A DNA stretch of 64,000 bases from Lihuaxuella thermophila (GTDB lineage Bacteria; Bacillota; Bacilli; Thermoactinomycetales; Thermoactinomycetaceae), in contig NZ_FOCQ01000003.1 of assembly GCF_900110165.1 (NCBI RefSeq), positions 124,001 to 188,000 of the forward strand, written 5' to 3'. Below are positions 19,091 through 28,553 of the stretch, piece after piece. A program made the position numbers and the translations under genes. The notes beneath the pieces are model-generated. The model was not told where the DNA came from, made no database searches, and saw only the letters and a list, made by a program, of their open reading frames with translations. Numbering within the stretch: the first letter of the stretch is position 1; each line of letters begins with the position of its first letter.

Positions 19091-22078
19091 TCATCCCCCG
19101 AGGGCCTTAATTTTTTCCGCTATGACCTGACAGGTCTGATTCCCGGTACGAAGACTCCCTTCTACCATTATGCCCAGCGGGTTTAATTGATATAGAAAAG
19201 CTTTGTAAATTTCCGGATACAAAACCACTTCCACCATCCCGGAGTGATCCTGCAAAACAAGCACCAGCAGATATTTCCCGTCGGTGGTCCGTTGCCGCCT
19301 GAACTGAATCACGGCCCCGGAGACGCGGATTTTGGTTTGGTGAACCATCCGGGATAAAGATTCAATGGGCACGATTTGATACTCATGCATAAATTGTCTC
19401 CATTTTTTTGACGGAGCCCCGTCCGGACAAAACCCGAGCAGATTTTTCTCCAGTCTCCGTTTTTCATCCGGTGAAAAATCGTCAAACAGAGGGAGCTGCC
19501 AAGAACAGAGAGAATGGATCATCTGCCGCCTGTTTTCCTCCAGACCGTCACACGCTCCGGCAGCGATCCATGCTTTCAACACGGGTGCTTTTATCCCGCA
19601 GCCCTTCATCCTGGCAACGAAATCCCGAAAAGAGGTGAAAGGGCCTTCTTTTTGGCGCGATTGCAACAGCTGAGCGACGGACCCGGGACCTGATCCCTTG
19701 ATCTGGTTCAGCCCGATCCGGATTCCATTCTCCTCAGGCGTGAACCCGAACCCGCTGCGATTGATGTCCGGGCGGAGCAAGGAAATCCCCATTCTCGTCA
19801 CTTCCCGGATATATACTTTTTTGCCGTAGTAACCTCCTTCCGTACTGAGCAGCGAAGCCATAAATTCTGTGGGAAAATGGGTTTTCAAATAAACCGACCA
19901 ATAGGCAAGATAAGCGTATGAAACACTGTGGGCCTTATTGAAGCTGTATCCGGCAAACCGGGCAAGAAAATCGAAGACGGATGAAGCTTCTTCGTTCGTC
20001 CGCCCTTTTTTCAGCGCTCCCCGCACAAATCGCTCACGATGAACATTCAGCGCATCCAAAGACTTGTTGGAGAGGGCACGCCGCAACGAATCCCCTTCTC
20101 CCGCGGAATAACCGGCTACCGCTTGAGCGATTTGAATCACCTGTTCCTGATACAGAATCAGGCCGCAAGTCGGGGCGAGAACCGGCTGGATTTCCGGCAA
20201 CCAATCGGGAATTTCCTCGTCCCCGTTTCGCCTGCGCAAAAAAGTTTCCACAATCCCTTCCTGCCAGGCTCCGGGGCGGTACAGAGCGAGCAGGACACTC
20301 AGATCGTCCAGACTTTTCGGTTGCATCCTTCGCATCAAATTCCGGATGCCCATGCTTTCCAATTGAAAACAGCCCAGTGTGTCTCCGGCCGCGATGGTTT
20401 GGAATGTTTTCTCATCGTTCAAGGGAATTTCACCGACTTCCATCTGTTCGCCTGTACGTTCAAAAACAGCTTTCAGCGTATCATGGATGATCGTCAGATG
20501 GCGCAACCCGAGCAAATCGATTTTCAAGAGACCCAGCGAAGCAATATCCTCTTTGTCATAGGTGGTCATCCAATCCCCGTCCGGCCTGCGCCTTAAGGGA
20601 ACGGTACGCTCCAAATCACCGTCTCCAATCAGCATTCCCGAAGGATGGCTGGAATGATGGCGGGGAAGCCCCTCCAAACGTTCTGCCAGCCGGAAGAGTG
20701 ATTGATATGGCTCTTTGCGGACCGGGATCCTGGTGAACTCCGGCAGGCTCTCGACACAATGGCGGATTCCCCCCTTCCCGGAAAAAGAAGGAAGCAACTT
20801 GGCCAGAAGGTCGATCTGTTTTTCCGGCAAATCTAAACGTTTCCCTGCCTCCCTCACCGCTCCCCTCGTCCCGAACGCATTGAATACCCCGATATGAATC
20901 ACTTGATCCGCTCCATACCTGTCTTTGAGGTACTGGATGACTTCCTGCCTCCTTCTTTGGCAGACATCCAGATCAATGTCCGGTAAATCGGGCCGGTCCG
21001 GGCTCAAAAAGCGTTCAAAAGAAAGTCCGTATTCAAGCGGATTCACTTCTGTGATACCGAGCAAGTAGACAACCAGACTTCCGGCAGCCGAACCCCTGCC
21101 CGGCCCGACGGGAATCCCGTTCTTTCGAGCAAAACGAACGAGATCCCAGACGATAAGAAAGTAGGAGGCAAGTCCCCGGTTGATGATCACCGTCAGTTCC
21201 CGATTGAGCCGTTGGATCAACTTGTTGCGCTCATCATGATCCAGCAAACGAAAATCAAAGCGATTGCGCACACCTTCCTGACACAGATGTTTTAGATAAC
21301 CTTCCGCGCTCCATGGTTCGGGAACCGGAAACTTCGGCAACTTGTATGATCCTGGCTGCAAGTGAAACCGGCAACGCCGGGAAATACGGACGGTGTTTGC
21401 CAGAGCTTCAGGAAGATGGCGAAACTTTTTCTCCATTTCAAGCGGAGTGGGAAAATCAAAAGGAGTCCGGGCGGGAGGATGAGTTTGCTTTCGCTGGAAC
21501 AAATCAACCAGCAAGGCATCATTTCGATCAAGATAACAAACCTCATGGGTCGCAACCAGAGGAATCCCGGTCTGTTTGGAGAGCCATTCGGTTCGTTCCA
21601 TCATCGTTTGGTCTTCGGCAAAGCCGTGATGTTGAATCTCCAGATAAAAATTTTCTTTCCCAAACCATTTTACATATTCTGCTGCTTTTCCTTTGGCCCG
21701 GTCCAGGTGCCCATTCCTGAGCAGATGATGGATGGTGCCGTTTCTTCCTCCGGAGAGGGCGATTACATCGCCATGGGAATCGGGTGGCCGGAAGCCGTTA
21801 TTCAACCATCCGACCATCTGTTGGTAACCTCTGTGGGTCGCTGCCAGCAGAATCAGCATTCCTCCGTCTTCAACCTTCATTTCGCAGCCGATAATCGGAT
21901 GAATCCCGTATTTTCGGGCCAATTCATAAAAACGAATCACCCCGTCCATCGTCTCCTGATCGGCAATGGCCAACGAAGTCATCCCCAGCGATTTCGCCTT
22001 TTTGATCAGCTCCTCCAAGCGGCAGACCGCTTCCGGCAGACTGTATTCGGTATGAACATGGAGATGCACAAATTCCAC
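19091..22078 (-). CDS. dnaE: DnaE-type DNA polymerase III alpha subunit, SOS-operon copy
   Basis: A 995-residue C-family DNA polymerase. The N-terminal PHP domain starts VEFVHLHVHTEYSL, but the TDH motif is ADQ, so PHP catalysis is probably lost. The palm has GPGRGSAAGSLVVYLLG and PDIDLD, with the third catalytic Asp in LLKIDLLGLR. The C-terminus holds helix-hairpin-helix and OB-fold (IRVSGAVIQF) parts and stops there, so it is shorter than the main DnaE (about 1,100). The GTG start at 22078 has GGAGG seven bases upstream. A LexA-like box and the gene company suggest a damage-induced, perhaps error-prone, enzyme. It could also be the only DnaE. Confidence 0.88.
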   Translation of the reverse strand: MEFVHLHVHTEYSLPEAVCRLEELIKKAKSLGMTSLAIADQETMDGVIRFYELARKYGIHPIIGCEMKVEDGGMLILLAATHRGYQQMVGWLNNGFRPPDSHGDVIALSGGRNGTIHHLLRNGHLDRAKGKAAEYVKWFGKENFYLEIQHHGFAEDQTMMERTEWLSKQTGIPLVATHEVCYLDRNDALLVDLFQRKQTHPPARTPFDFPTPLEMEKKFRHLPEALANTVRISRRCRFHLQPGSYKLPKFPVPEPWSAEGYLKHLCQEGVRNRFDFRLLDHDERNKLIQRLNRELTVIINRGLASYFLIVWDLVRFARKNGIPVGPGRGSAAGSLVVYLLGITEVNPLEYGLSFERFLSPDRPDLPDIDLDVCQRRRQEVIQYLKDRYGADQVIHIGVFNAFGTRGAVREAGKRLDLPEKQIDLLAKLLPSFSGKGGIRHCVESLPEFTRIPVRKEPYQSLFRLAERLEGLPRHHSSHPSGMLIGDGDLERTVPLRRRPDGDWMTTYDKEDIASLGLLKIDLLGLRHLTIIHDTLKAVFERTGEQMEVGEIPLNDEKTFQTIAAGDTLGCFQLESMGIRNLMRRMQPKSLDDLSVLLALYRPGAWQEGIVETFLRRRNGDEEIPDWLPEIQPVLAPTCGLILYQEQVIQIAQAVAGYSAGEGDSLRRALSNKSLDALNVHRERFVRGALKKGRTNEEASSVFDFLARFAGYSFNKAHSVSYAYLAYWSVYLKTHFPTEFMASLLSTEGGYYGKKVYIREVTRMGISLLRPDINRSGFGFTPEENGIRIGLNQIKGSGPGSVAQLLQSRQKEGPFTSFRDFVARMKGCGIKAPVLKAWIAAGACDGLEENRRQMIHSLCSWQLPLFDDFSPDEKRRLEKNLLGFCPDGAPSKKWRQFMHEYQIVPIESLSRMVHQTKIRVSGAVIQFRRQRTTDGKYLLVLVLQDHSGMVEVVLYPEIYKAFLYQLNPLGIMVEGSLRTGNQTCQVIAEKIKALGG

Positions 22079-22094
22079 GAGAAAGCCTCCGTCC

Positions 22095-22108
22095 GGAACA
22101 TTTGTTCC
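22095..22108 (-). promoter_or_regulatory. LexA/DinR SOS box
   Basis: On the minus strand GGAACAAATGTTCC fits the Bacillus SOS-box consensus CGAACRNRYGTTYC at 13 of 14 positions. It starts one base after the -10 hexamer and so covers the transcription start of the dnaE-DUF72-udg operon. A bound repressor there would block initiation. Confidence 0.7.
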
Positions 22109-22109
22109 T

Positions 22110-22139
22110 ATTATAGGGAAACAAGGAAATCGTTGTCCA
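22110..22139 (-). promoter_or_regulatory. promoter of the dnaE-DUF72-udg operon
   Basis: TGGACA (22139-22134), an 18-base spacer and TATAAT (22115-22110) on the minus strand, 32 bases before the GTG start and touching the SOS box. Confidence 0.65.
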
Positions 22140-22317
22140 TTGGGGATGGATGGTAAATGGAACGGAATCAGAGCCGGTCTGAGGCGAATAATGAGAGGAT
22201 TACAATAAACAAAGACCAGGCGCGAAACCTGATCTTCTTGATCCATTGATCACGGATATAGGCTGCCGGGATCCCTTTCATCCGCTCATAAACATATCTC
22301 GCTTATTGCTATTCCGG

Positions 22318-23298
22318 CTACAGTTTAATGACGAGTTTTCCCCATGTTTTTCGGTTCGCCAATAGATTCAGCGCTTCGGGTAACTCTTCAAACAAAAACT
22401 CCCGGTAGACAACGGGACGGATCGCACCTTGTCCGTATAAGGACATCAGGTGCTGATGTGCTTCGATAACGCGTTCCGGCATGAGTTGGCGGAACAAGCC
22501 CCAATGAACCCCGACCACAGAATAATTTTTCACCAATGCATGATTCGTAGGTGCATCGGCGATTCGGCCACCGGCGAAACCGATCACGAGCAATCGTCCT
22601 TCAAAGGCAATGCACTTTCGGGACCGATCGAATGTATCCCCGCCAACCGGGTCAAAAATCACATTGGCTCCACGCCGGTTCGTTACCTGGTTTACAATCG
22701 TCACAAAATCCTCTGTCAGATAGTCAACGGCCAGCTCAGCCCCCAGATCTTTGCAAATTTGAACTTTTTCTGCACCGCCCGCAGTGGCAAAAACCCGCGC
22801 CCCCGCGGCGACCCCTAATTGGATGGCCGCAGAACCTACTCCACCGGCCCCTGCATGCACCAACAACACTTCTCCGGGCTGTATTTTTGCGCATCGATGC
22901 AAAGCGTAATAAGCGGTCTGGTAGGTGACAAACATCGCTGCAGCCTCATTCCAGGAGATTGAATCCGGAATCGGATAGACAAATTCTTCCGGCACCGAGA
23001 CCCATTCCGCGAGACCTCCGGACGGTAACGACGGCGTGGCTAATACCCGCTGACCTGCTTTGAGGGAAACTCCTTCACCGACCGACTCAATGGTTCCGGA
23101 AATTTCCGATCCGAGAGTAAAAGGGATCGGCGGTTTTTGCTGATACTTTCCCTGACACAACAAAATATCAAAAAAATTTAGAGCAGCCGCTTCCACTTTA
23201 ATCAATACTTCTCCTGCACCCGGCTGTGGCTTGGGGATCTCCTCCAGATGCAATACTTCACCGGGTTCCCCCAGCTCTTTGACCATCCAAGCGCGCAT
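22318..23298 (-). CDS. zinc-independent MDR oxidoreductase (NADPH:quinone reductase-like)
   Basis: 326 residues of the quinone-oxidoreductase branch of the medium-chain dehydrogenase superfamily. It has a GroES-like N-terminus (GEVLIKVEAAALNFFDILLC) and the cofactor motif VLLVHAGAGGVGSAAIQLG. No catalytic zinc Cys cluster is present. The substrate is unknown; in this island it may reduce an enoyl- or keto-acyl intermediate. The ATG at 23298 has GAGGAGG seven bases upstream. A perfect TetR-type palindrome lies 48 bases before it. Confidence 0.85.
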   Translation of the reverse strand: MRAWMVKELGEPGEVLHLEEIPKPQPGAGEVLIKVEAAALNFFDILLCQGKYQQKPPIPFTLGSEISGTIESVGEGVSLKAGQRVLATPSLPSGGLAEWVSVPEEFVYPIPDSISWNEAAAMFVTYQTAYYALHRCAKIQPGEVLLVHAGAGGVGSAAIQLGVAAGARVFATAGGAEKVQICKDLGAELAVDYLTEDFVTIVNQVTNRRGANVIFDPVGGDTFDRSRKCIAFEGRLLVIGFAGGRIADAPTNHALVKNYSVVGVHWGLFRQLMPERVIEAHQHLMSLYGQGAIRPVVYREFLFEELPEALNLLANRKTWGKLVIKL

Positions 23299-23345
23299 CA
23301 CTTTTCCTCCTCTATCTGCCGGTTTCACCTCGGGGCCTCCATCTG

Positions 23346-23365
23346 CATACCAACCAGTTGGTATG
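23346..23365. promoter_or_regulatory. TetR operator, site 1 (perfect palindrome)
   Basis: CATACCAACCAGTTGGTATG has 9-base arms and a 2-base centre. It lies between the tetR stop and the 22318-23298 gene. It is the best copy of a motif found at four operon heads in the island. Confidence 0.75.
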
Positions 23366-23377
23366 ATCAATGTGAAA

Positions 23378-23947
23378 TCAGTTTTTGTGATTGATCCCCT
23401 TCAGCAGGATCTCGACATAGGTTTGAATCAGTTCGTCATCCGGAGCAGGACCATCAGGATTAAACCAATTGTAGCTCCAATTGCACATTCCCAGAATCGA
23501 AAATGTCACCAGATCAGCCCGTAAATCTGTTCGGAATTCTCCTCTTTCCATGCCCATTTCGATTATTTTTTGCAAATTGAGCCGGAATTGACTTCTTTTG
23601 TGTTTGATGATCAAATAATGATCCGGATTCAGGTTCATCAATTCACGAAAGAATATCTTCGCTTTACGCCCATGGGTTCTGATTTGCTTGATTAATAACC
23701 GGATATTTTCAAATACCTTCGTTTTACAGTCCTTATTCGGATCAAGCAGGATTTCTTGCTGTCTTTCCAAGAGTTCATTGATATACATTAATTGAATATC
23801 CATTAATAACTGTTCTTTCGAATCAAAATAATAGTAAAAAGTCCCTTTGGTAACTCCAAGCGCGTCTACAATATCTTGAATCGATGTTTCACTGTAGCCT
23901 TTTATTTCAAATAATTTAATACTCTCTTCTACAATTTTTTGTTTCAC
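23378..23947 (-). CDS. TetR/AcrR-family regulator of the acyl-CoA island
   Basis: A 189-residue repressor. The N-terminal HTH (TSIQDIVDALGVTKGTFYYYF, about residues 20-43) is typical of TetR proteins. The helical C-terminal ligand domain ends ELIQTYVEILLKGI, a pattern I know from TetR regulators of fatty-acid degradation (FadR/YsiA type) that release DNA on binding acyl-CoA. Ligand and target are inferred. The GTG start at 23947 has a GGGG SD about seven bases upstream. It is the only regulator in the island and is bracketed by copies of the 20-bp palindrome. Confidence 0.88.
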   Translation of the reverse strand: MKQKIVEESIKLFEIKGYSETSIQDIVDALGVTKGTFYYYFDSKEQLLMDIQLMYINELLERQQEILLDPNKDCKTKVFENIRLLIKQIRTHGRKAKIFFRELMNLNPDHYLIIKHKRSQFRLNLQKIIEMGMERGEFRTDLRADLVTFSILGMCNWSYNWFNPDGPAPDDELIQTYVEILLKGINHKN

Positions 23948-24104
23948 AATAAGGCCCCTTTCTCCTTAAGCCTGTGATGGATCAACTACCGCTGTTGTTT
24001 GAACCCCGGAAATTGCGGAATCAGCCTGGTCAGCTTCTGCGTGCAGGAGAGGTCGCTCCGGTCCCCCTTGCAGACGGAGGAGTGTTCGAAAAATTATTAA
24101 GACA

Positions 24105-24133
24105 ATTATAATGGGTGAGGGTTTCATCATCAA
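24105..24133 (-). promoter_or_regulatory. promoter of the tetR gene
   Basis: TTGATG (24133-24128), 17 bases and TATAAT (24110-24105) on the minus strand, 158 bases before tetR. Confidence 0.6.
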
Positions 24134-24152
24134 CAATCAGAAAAAGATTCAA

Positions 24153-24172
24153 AAAACCCACTGGTTGGACAG
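24153..24172. promoter_or_regulatory. degenerate TetR operator, site 5
   Basis: This 20-mer matches the site 1 palindrome at 14 of 20 positions, with the CACTGGTTGG core intact. It sits 20 bases upstream of the tetR -35. It could serve weak autoregulation. Confidence 0.35.
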
Positions 24173-24204
24173 GCTCATGTAAACGGAAAGGGGCCTGTTT
24201 TTCA

Positions 24205-25179
24205 TTAAGGGATCAAAATGATCTTCCCTGTTGTCTGCCGTTCTTCCAGAAGTTGATGAGCCTTTTCTGCCTGTGTCAATGACAATTTTTGTCCGATCAT
24301 GATTTTTAATTTGCCCTCTGCCACATAGTTCAGCAGGTCCTTCACACTCTCTCGATACAAATCAGGACGCTGCATGATACGGGGCAGCCAGAACCCTTCC
24401 ACACTCGTATTCCGATGCATAAGGACCGTTGGATCAAACCGGGTTTTTTCCCCGCCTGCCCGGCCGTAGACGATGAGTCGTCCAAAAGTTGCCAGGCAGT
24501 TCAGGCTTTCCTTAAAGATATCCCCTCCAACCATTTCCAGAACAATATCGACCCCTTTTCCGCCGGTGATCTCCATCACCTGGTCCTTCCAATTTTCCTC
24601 CGTATAATTGACCCCGGCATCCGCTCCCAATGAGCGTGCCAACTCCAATTTCTCCGGATGGCTGGCCGTCGCAATCACTTGCCCGGCCCCCATCAACTTT
24701 GCCAGTTGAACAGCCAGCGTGCCAACCCCTCCGGCTGCGGCATGAACCAGTACGGACTCACCCGGAACCATTCTCCCCGATGTCTTCAATATATGGTACG
24801 CGGTCAGCCCCTGAAGCAGGAGAGCAGCTGCATGCTCTTCATCCACCCGGTCCGGAATGCGTACCAGCTCCTTTTCATGAAGAGCCTTATACTCTGCATA
24901 GCATCCGTTTTCAGTTAAGGCGACTACGCGATCCCCTACTTTAAAATGGGTTACTTCGGGAGACACTTGTGTAATCACACCTGCCACTTCGGATCCCGGG
25001 ATGTAGGGGAGCGGAGTTTTCACCAAATATTGGTTGCGACGACGCATCGTGTCCGCAAAGTTAACCCCCGCAGCCTTGACCCGCACCAAAACTTCACCGG
25101 GTTTTAATGTTGGTATCGGAAGATCGACGACTTGTAAAACATCGGGATCTCCATACTTGCTAAATTGAATGGCCTTCAT
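24205..25179 (-). CDS. second MDR oxidoreductase (quinone reductase-like)
   Basis: 324 residues, paralogous in family to the 22318-23298 product. It starts MKAIQFSKYGDPDVLQ, with GEVLVRVKAAGVNFADTMRRR and the NADPH motif VLVHAAAGGVGTLAVQLAK. No zinc ligands. The ATG at 25179 has GGAGGAG about eight bases upstream; the open frame continues 17 codons further but overlaps the preceding SDR gene. End of the multi-gene run that starts at the 30593 promoter. Confidence 0.85.
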   Translation of the reverse strand: MKAIQFSKYGDPDVLQVVDLPIPTLKPGEVLVRVKAAGVNFADTMRRRNQYLVKTPLPYIPGSEVAGVITQVSPEVTHFKVGDRVVALTENGCYAEYKALHEKELVRIPDRVDEEHAAALLLQGLTAYHILKTSGRMVPGESVLVHAAAGGVGTLAVQLAKLMGAGQVIATASHPEKLELARSLGADAGVNYTEENWKDQVMEITGGKGVDIVLEMVGGDIFKESLNCLATFGRLIVYGRAGGEKTRFDPTVLMHRNTSVEGFWLPRIMQRPDLYRESVKDLLNYVAEGKLKIMIGQKLSLTQAEKAHQLLEERQTTGKIILIP

Positions 25180-25214
25180 ACGCTTGACTCCTCCTTGTCC
25201 GTTCATAGAAACAT

Positions 25215-25997
25215 TTAAGTGATCAACCATCCTCCATCAACGAGAACATCAGAACCTGTCATATAGGAAGATTCCTGGGAAGCAAGAAACGCAATCACAT
25301 TGGCAATCTCATCCGGACGCCCCACCCGTTTAAGGGCGGTATGTCTTTTGATCGCTTCGACAAAGCTGTCATTTTGCAATCCTTTTTCTGTTAACGGGGT
25401 TTCGACAAAGCCCGGTGAAACGGAATTGACGCGAATTCCGTAGGGAGCATACTCTCCGGCAAGCGCTTTTGTAAAATTAATCACGGCTGCTTTGGATGCA
25501 CTGTAGTGCGGAATTCGCGCTCCTGGTTTATGCCCGGACAGAGAGGCCACATTCACAATGGCTCTGTCTTTTCTTTGATTCGAATCTTCCCGGCTGGCGG
25601 CGGAAATCATCACATGGCCTAATAGTTTGGACACAAGAAAAACACTCCTCAAATTTAAAGCGAATACTTGATCCCACTCTTCTGCAGGAAGATGACTGAC
25701 CGAAGAATAGAACGAGCCCCCTGCATTATTGATCAACACATGCAAATCACCATACGTACTTTTTACATATTGTGCTAAAACCGTCACATCATGCTCATCG
25801 GTCACATCCGCCACATAAACCCCGGCGGATTCAGGAGCGCTTTGATGAATCTCATCCGCCACATTCATCAGCTTTTCCCGGGTTCGTCCAACAAGAATAA
25901 CCTTTGATCCTTCCTGAGCCAAACGAATCGCCGCAGCTTTACCAATTCCGCTGCCGGCTCCGGTGATCACCGAAATACACCCCGAAAAACGGTTCAT
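25215..25997 (-). CDS. short-chain dehydrogenase/reductase
   Basis: A 260-residue classical SDR. It has the cofactor motif TGAGSGIG (residues 12-19), NNAG, catalytic Ser in VASLSG, YSASK, and a C-terminal SSYMTGSDVLVDGG. It probably oxidises or reduces a hydroxyacyl/ketoacyl intermediate. The start overlaps the thioesterase stop by four bases (ATGA), so translation is coupled. Confidence 0.87.
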   Translation of the reverse strand: MNRFSGCISVITGAGSGIGKAAAIRLAQEGSKVILVGRTREKLMNVADEIHQSAPESAGVYVADVTDEHDVTVLAQYVKSTYGDLHVLINNAGGSFYSSVSHLPAEEWDQVFALNLRSVFLVSKLLGHVMISAASREDSNQRKDRAIVNVASLSGHKPGARIPHYSASKAAVINFTKALAGEYAPYGIRVNSVSPGFVETPLTEKGLQNDSFVEAIKRHTALKRVGRPDEIANVIAFLASQESSYMTGSDVLVDGGWLIT

Positions 25998-26425
25998 GTC
26001 GATTCTCCTCTCGATCCGTCACGGATCTCATGTTCATGGAACAGATGGGCCTCCAGCTGTTCGCGTATAGGATGGGGAATCGGCTCCGGTTTTTGAGTCT
26101 TTTGATTAAAATTTACATAGGTGGCCGTTCCTTTTGCACACAACTGATGATCTTGATACATCTCTTCATAGAGCACAAAACTGGTGTTGCCTATTTTCTT
26201 CACCCAAGTGAAGACCTCCACTTCCTTTCCGTAAAAAAGTTGTCTTACATAATCGATGTTCATGTTCACAATCACTAACTTCCAATCATCAAATGAAAGA
26301 TCCGGCATGAACATTTGAAAGATTCCGTCCCGTCCTGCTTCAAACCAGACCGGAATGGTTGTATTGTTGATATGGCCTACTCCATCCGTTTCAGACACCC
26401 GTGGATGAATGATTGTCCTGAACAT
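25994..26425 (-). CDS. acyl-CoA thioesterase, 4HBT hot-dog fold
   Basis: A 143-residue YbgC/4-hydroxybenzoyl-CoA-thioesterase-like protein. The start is RVSETDGVGHINNTTIPVWFE; the Asp of the family motif (DxxGHxNN) is present. It then has the hot-dog core and ends NFNQKTQKPEPIPHPIRE. It hydrolyses acyl-CoAs and may relieve CoA trapping in the pathway. The ATG at 26425 is used. Translationally coupled to the SDR downstream. Confidence 0.85.
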   Translation of the reverse strand: MFRTIIHPRVSETDGVGHINNTTIPVWFEAGRDGIFQMFMPDLSFDDWKLVIVNMNIDYVRQLFYGKEVEVFTWVKKIGNTSFVLYEEMYQDHQLCAKGTATYVNFNQKTQKPEPIPHPIREQLEAHLFHEHEIRDGSRGEST

Positions 26426-26466
26426 GGTGAGTTCTTCCTTTCATTCAAGCTCTGTTTATGTTCATT

Positions 26467-27222
26467 TTAACGCTTGAATGAAGCAGATCCATCATCAACG
26501 AAAAAAACATGTCCGTTCATAAAGGAAGACTCGTCGCTGGCCAGAAAAGTTACCACCTGAGCGACTTCTTCCGGGGTCCCTGCTTTGCCTCTCATCTGTG
26601 CCTTTTCAATCTGGTTCCACAGCGCCGGATCATTCCTGATCTCACTTACAATGTTCGTATCGATCAGGCCTGGGGCAATTCCGACCACTCTGATGTTAAA
26701 ACGGGCCAAATCCAGTGCGGCCGATTTTGTCATCATGACCACGGCTCCTTTGCTGGCGTGATAAGGAAAATGTTTACGATCAGCAATAAATCCATAGATG
26801 GAAGCCGTATTGATGATCACGCCGCCGTGATCTTTCATCGCGTTTGCCGCAGCCTTGATTCCGTAGAAAACCCCGTGCTGGTTCACCGCTACGGTTCGGT
26901 GATATTCTTCAATCGGCATGTCGAGCACATGATATCGCGTGTTCGTGATCCCCGCGTTGTTGAACATGATATCCAACTTTCCGTAAACTCCCAATGTTTG
27001 TTGAACAAGCGATTCGACGCTTGCATAGGAAGAAGTATCAACCGCGATGAAAACCGCTTCTCCCCCTTGCTCTTTTATTTCATTTGCAACCTTCGTTCCT
27101 GATTCCCGATTCACATCGGCAACAACCACCTTGGCTCCTTCATGAGCAAACTTTTGGGCGGTGGCACGGCCGATCCCGCTTCCACCCCCTGTTACGATTG
27201 CTACTTTGTTCGTTAACCGCAT
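26467..27222 (-). CDS. short-chain dehydrogenase/reductase
   Basis: A 251-residue classical SDR with TGGGSGIGRA, NNAG, Ser in NTASIYG, catalytic YHASK, and the C-terminal SSFMNGHVFFVDDG. ATG 27222 has GGGGG six bases upstream, better than ATG 27228. Second of three SDRs in the island; substrates unassigned. Confidence 0.87.
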   Translation of the reverse strand: MRLTNKVAIVTGGGSGIGRATAQKFAHEGAKVVVADVNRESGTKVANEIKEQGGEAVFIAVDTSSYASVESLVQQTLGVYGKLDIMFNNAGITNTRYHVLDMPIEEYHRTVAVNQHGVFYGIKAAANAMKDHGGVIINTASIYGFIADRKHFPYHASKGAVVMMTKSAALDLARFNIRVVGIAPGLIDTNIVSEIRNDPALWNQIEKAQMRGKAGTPEEVAQVVTFLASDESSFMNGHVFFVDDGSASFKR

Positions 27223-27340
27223 TCCCATCCCCCCGTTTCCTTTTCATATAAAGACCCGGTCTTCTCTGATGAGCCTCCCATGAAGGTTGGAGCCGTACCA
27301 TCCCAGCAATTTGCATCTACTTTCCCGCAACCGCCACCAT

Positions 27341-28507
27341 CTATAAAAGCTCCCCGATTTTCACATGCCCTTTCAGCAAATTCCTCGCTATGATCAGACG
27401 CTGAATTTCATCCGTTCCATCATAGATCCTCCACAATCTGGCTTCCCTGTACCAGCGTTCGATCGGGAGTTCTTTTGTATATCCCATCCCTCCGTGAATC
27501 TGAAGGACCCGGTCGACCACACGGTTTCCCATTTGGGCCCCGAATAACTTCGCGATCGAAGCAAGATGCCGGTTGTCCCGTCCTTGATCAAGCGTCCATG
27601 CGGCATGCAAAACGAGCCATTTAGCAGCTTCGACTTCCACCGCTGAATCGGCAATCATCCATTGAATGGCTTGTCTCTCCGCAATCGGCTTTCCGAAAGT
27701 GATTCTTTGCTTGGAGTAATCAATGGCCATCTGAATGAGACGCTCGGCGGCTCCGACGGCAATCGCTCCGACAACCCAACGGGCGTAGGAAATCCATTCC
27801 AAGCCTAACCGAAAACCGCCATGGAGCTCACCCAGAATATTTTCCTCCGGTACTCGCACATCTTCGAAAATCAAGGAAGCAGGTGCCCATTCTCCCATGG
27901 TTGGGATCGGCTCGGACCGCCACCCCATCTCCCTGTCGACCAGAAAACAAGTGACCCCGCCGTGTCCTTTGACATGTTTGTTTGTCACCGCAAACACCAT
28001 GGCAAAATCAGCTTCATTGCCATTGGTGATAAAGATTTTCTCCCCGTTTAGGATATAGTGCCTGCCGTCTTTCTCAGCAGTCATCCTGATATTCGAAGGG
28101 TCGGAACCGGCCCCCGGCTCTGTTAAGGCGAAGCAGGACTTCCGCTCTCCGTTAATGGTGGGAATCAAATACTTCTTTTTCTGCCATTCATTGCAATAGT
28201 ACAAAATATTGTCTGCATGGCCGCCAAATTTAAATGGAACGAAGGTCCTCCCTATTTCCATTAAAACGATCGCCTGCATCAATGCTCCCAGATTGGCTCC
28301 GCCATACTCTTCCGGCGTATTGATGCCCCAAAATCCGGCCTTCTTTGCCTTCTCCTGAAGCTCTTTAATTTTCTCGCGGCTGATTCCCGGCCTTCCCTCT
28401 CTTTCATTGCGAAGGACTTCCGGTTCCAATGGGATTAATTCACGTTCCACAAATTGCCTGACCGTTTTTTGAATCATTCTCTGCTCATCGGTTAAATTGA
28501 AATTCAT
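27341..28507 (-). CDS. acyl-CoA dehydrogenase
   Basis: About 388 residues, FAD-dependent. Oxidises acyl-CoA to enoyl-CoA, passing electrons to ETF (no etf genes here). It shows FALTEPGAGSDPSNI (FAD/substrate binding), QRITFGKPIAERQAIQW, QIHGGMGYTKELPIERWYRE, and the closing YDGTDEIQR. The usual YEGT catalytic Glu is Asp here. Start at ATG 28507 or 28513. It follows the APH-like kinase by 40 bases, the arrangement seen in operons related to ACAD10/11. Confidence 0.92.
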   Translation of the reverse strand: MNFNLTDEQRMIQKTVRQFVERELIPLEPEVLRNEREGRPGISREKIKELQEKAKKAGFWGINTPEEYGGANLGALMQAIVLMEIGRTFVPFKFGGHADNILYYCNEWQKKKYLIPTINGERKSCFALTEPGAGSDPSNIRMTAEKDGRHYILNGEKIFITNGNEADFAMVFAVTNKHVKGHGGVTCFLVDREMGWRSEPIPTMGEWAPASLIFEDVRVPEENILGELHGGFRLGLEWISYARWVVGAIAVGAAERLIQMAIDYSKQRITFGKPIAERQAIQWMIADSAVEVEAAKWLVLHAAWTLDQGRDNRHLASIAKLFGAQMGNRVVDRVLQIHGGMGYTKELPIERWYREARLWRIYDGTDEIQRLIIARNLLKGHVKIGELL

Positions 28508-28553
28508 CCGCATTCTCTCCTCTCCGGTGAAACGATGACGTCAATCATCGAGA

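Noticed and set aside
24168-24200. Terminator after the 24205-25179 gene
   Set aside because: The ACAGGC/GCCTGT stem has its T-run on the plus strand, opposite to the gene, and no plus-strand gene exists there.
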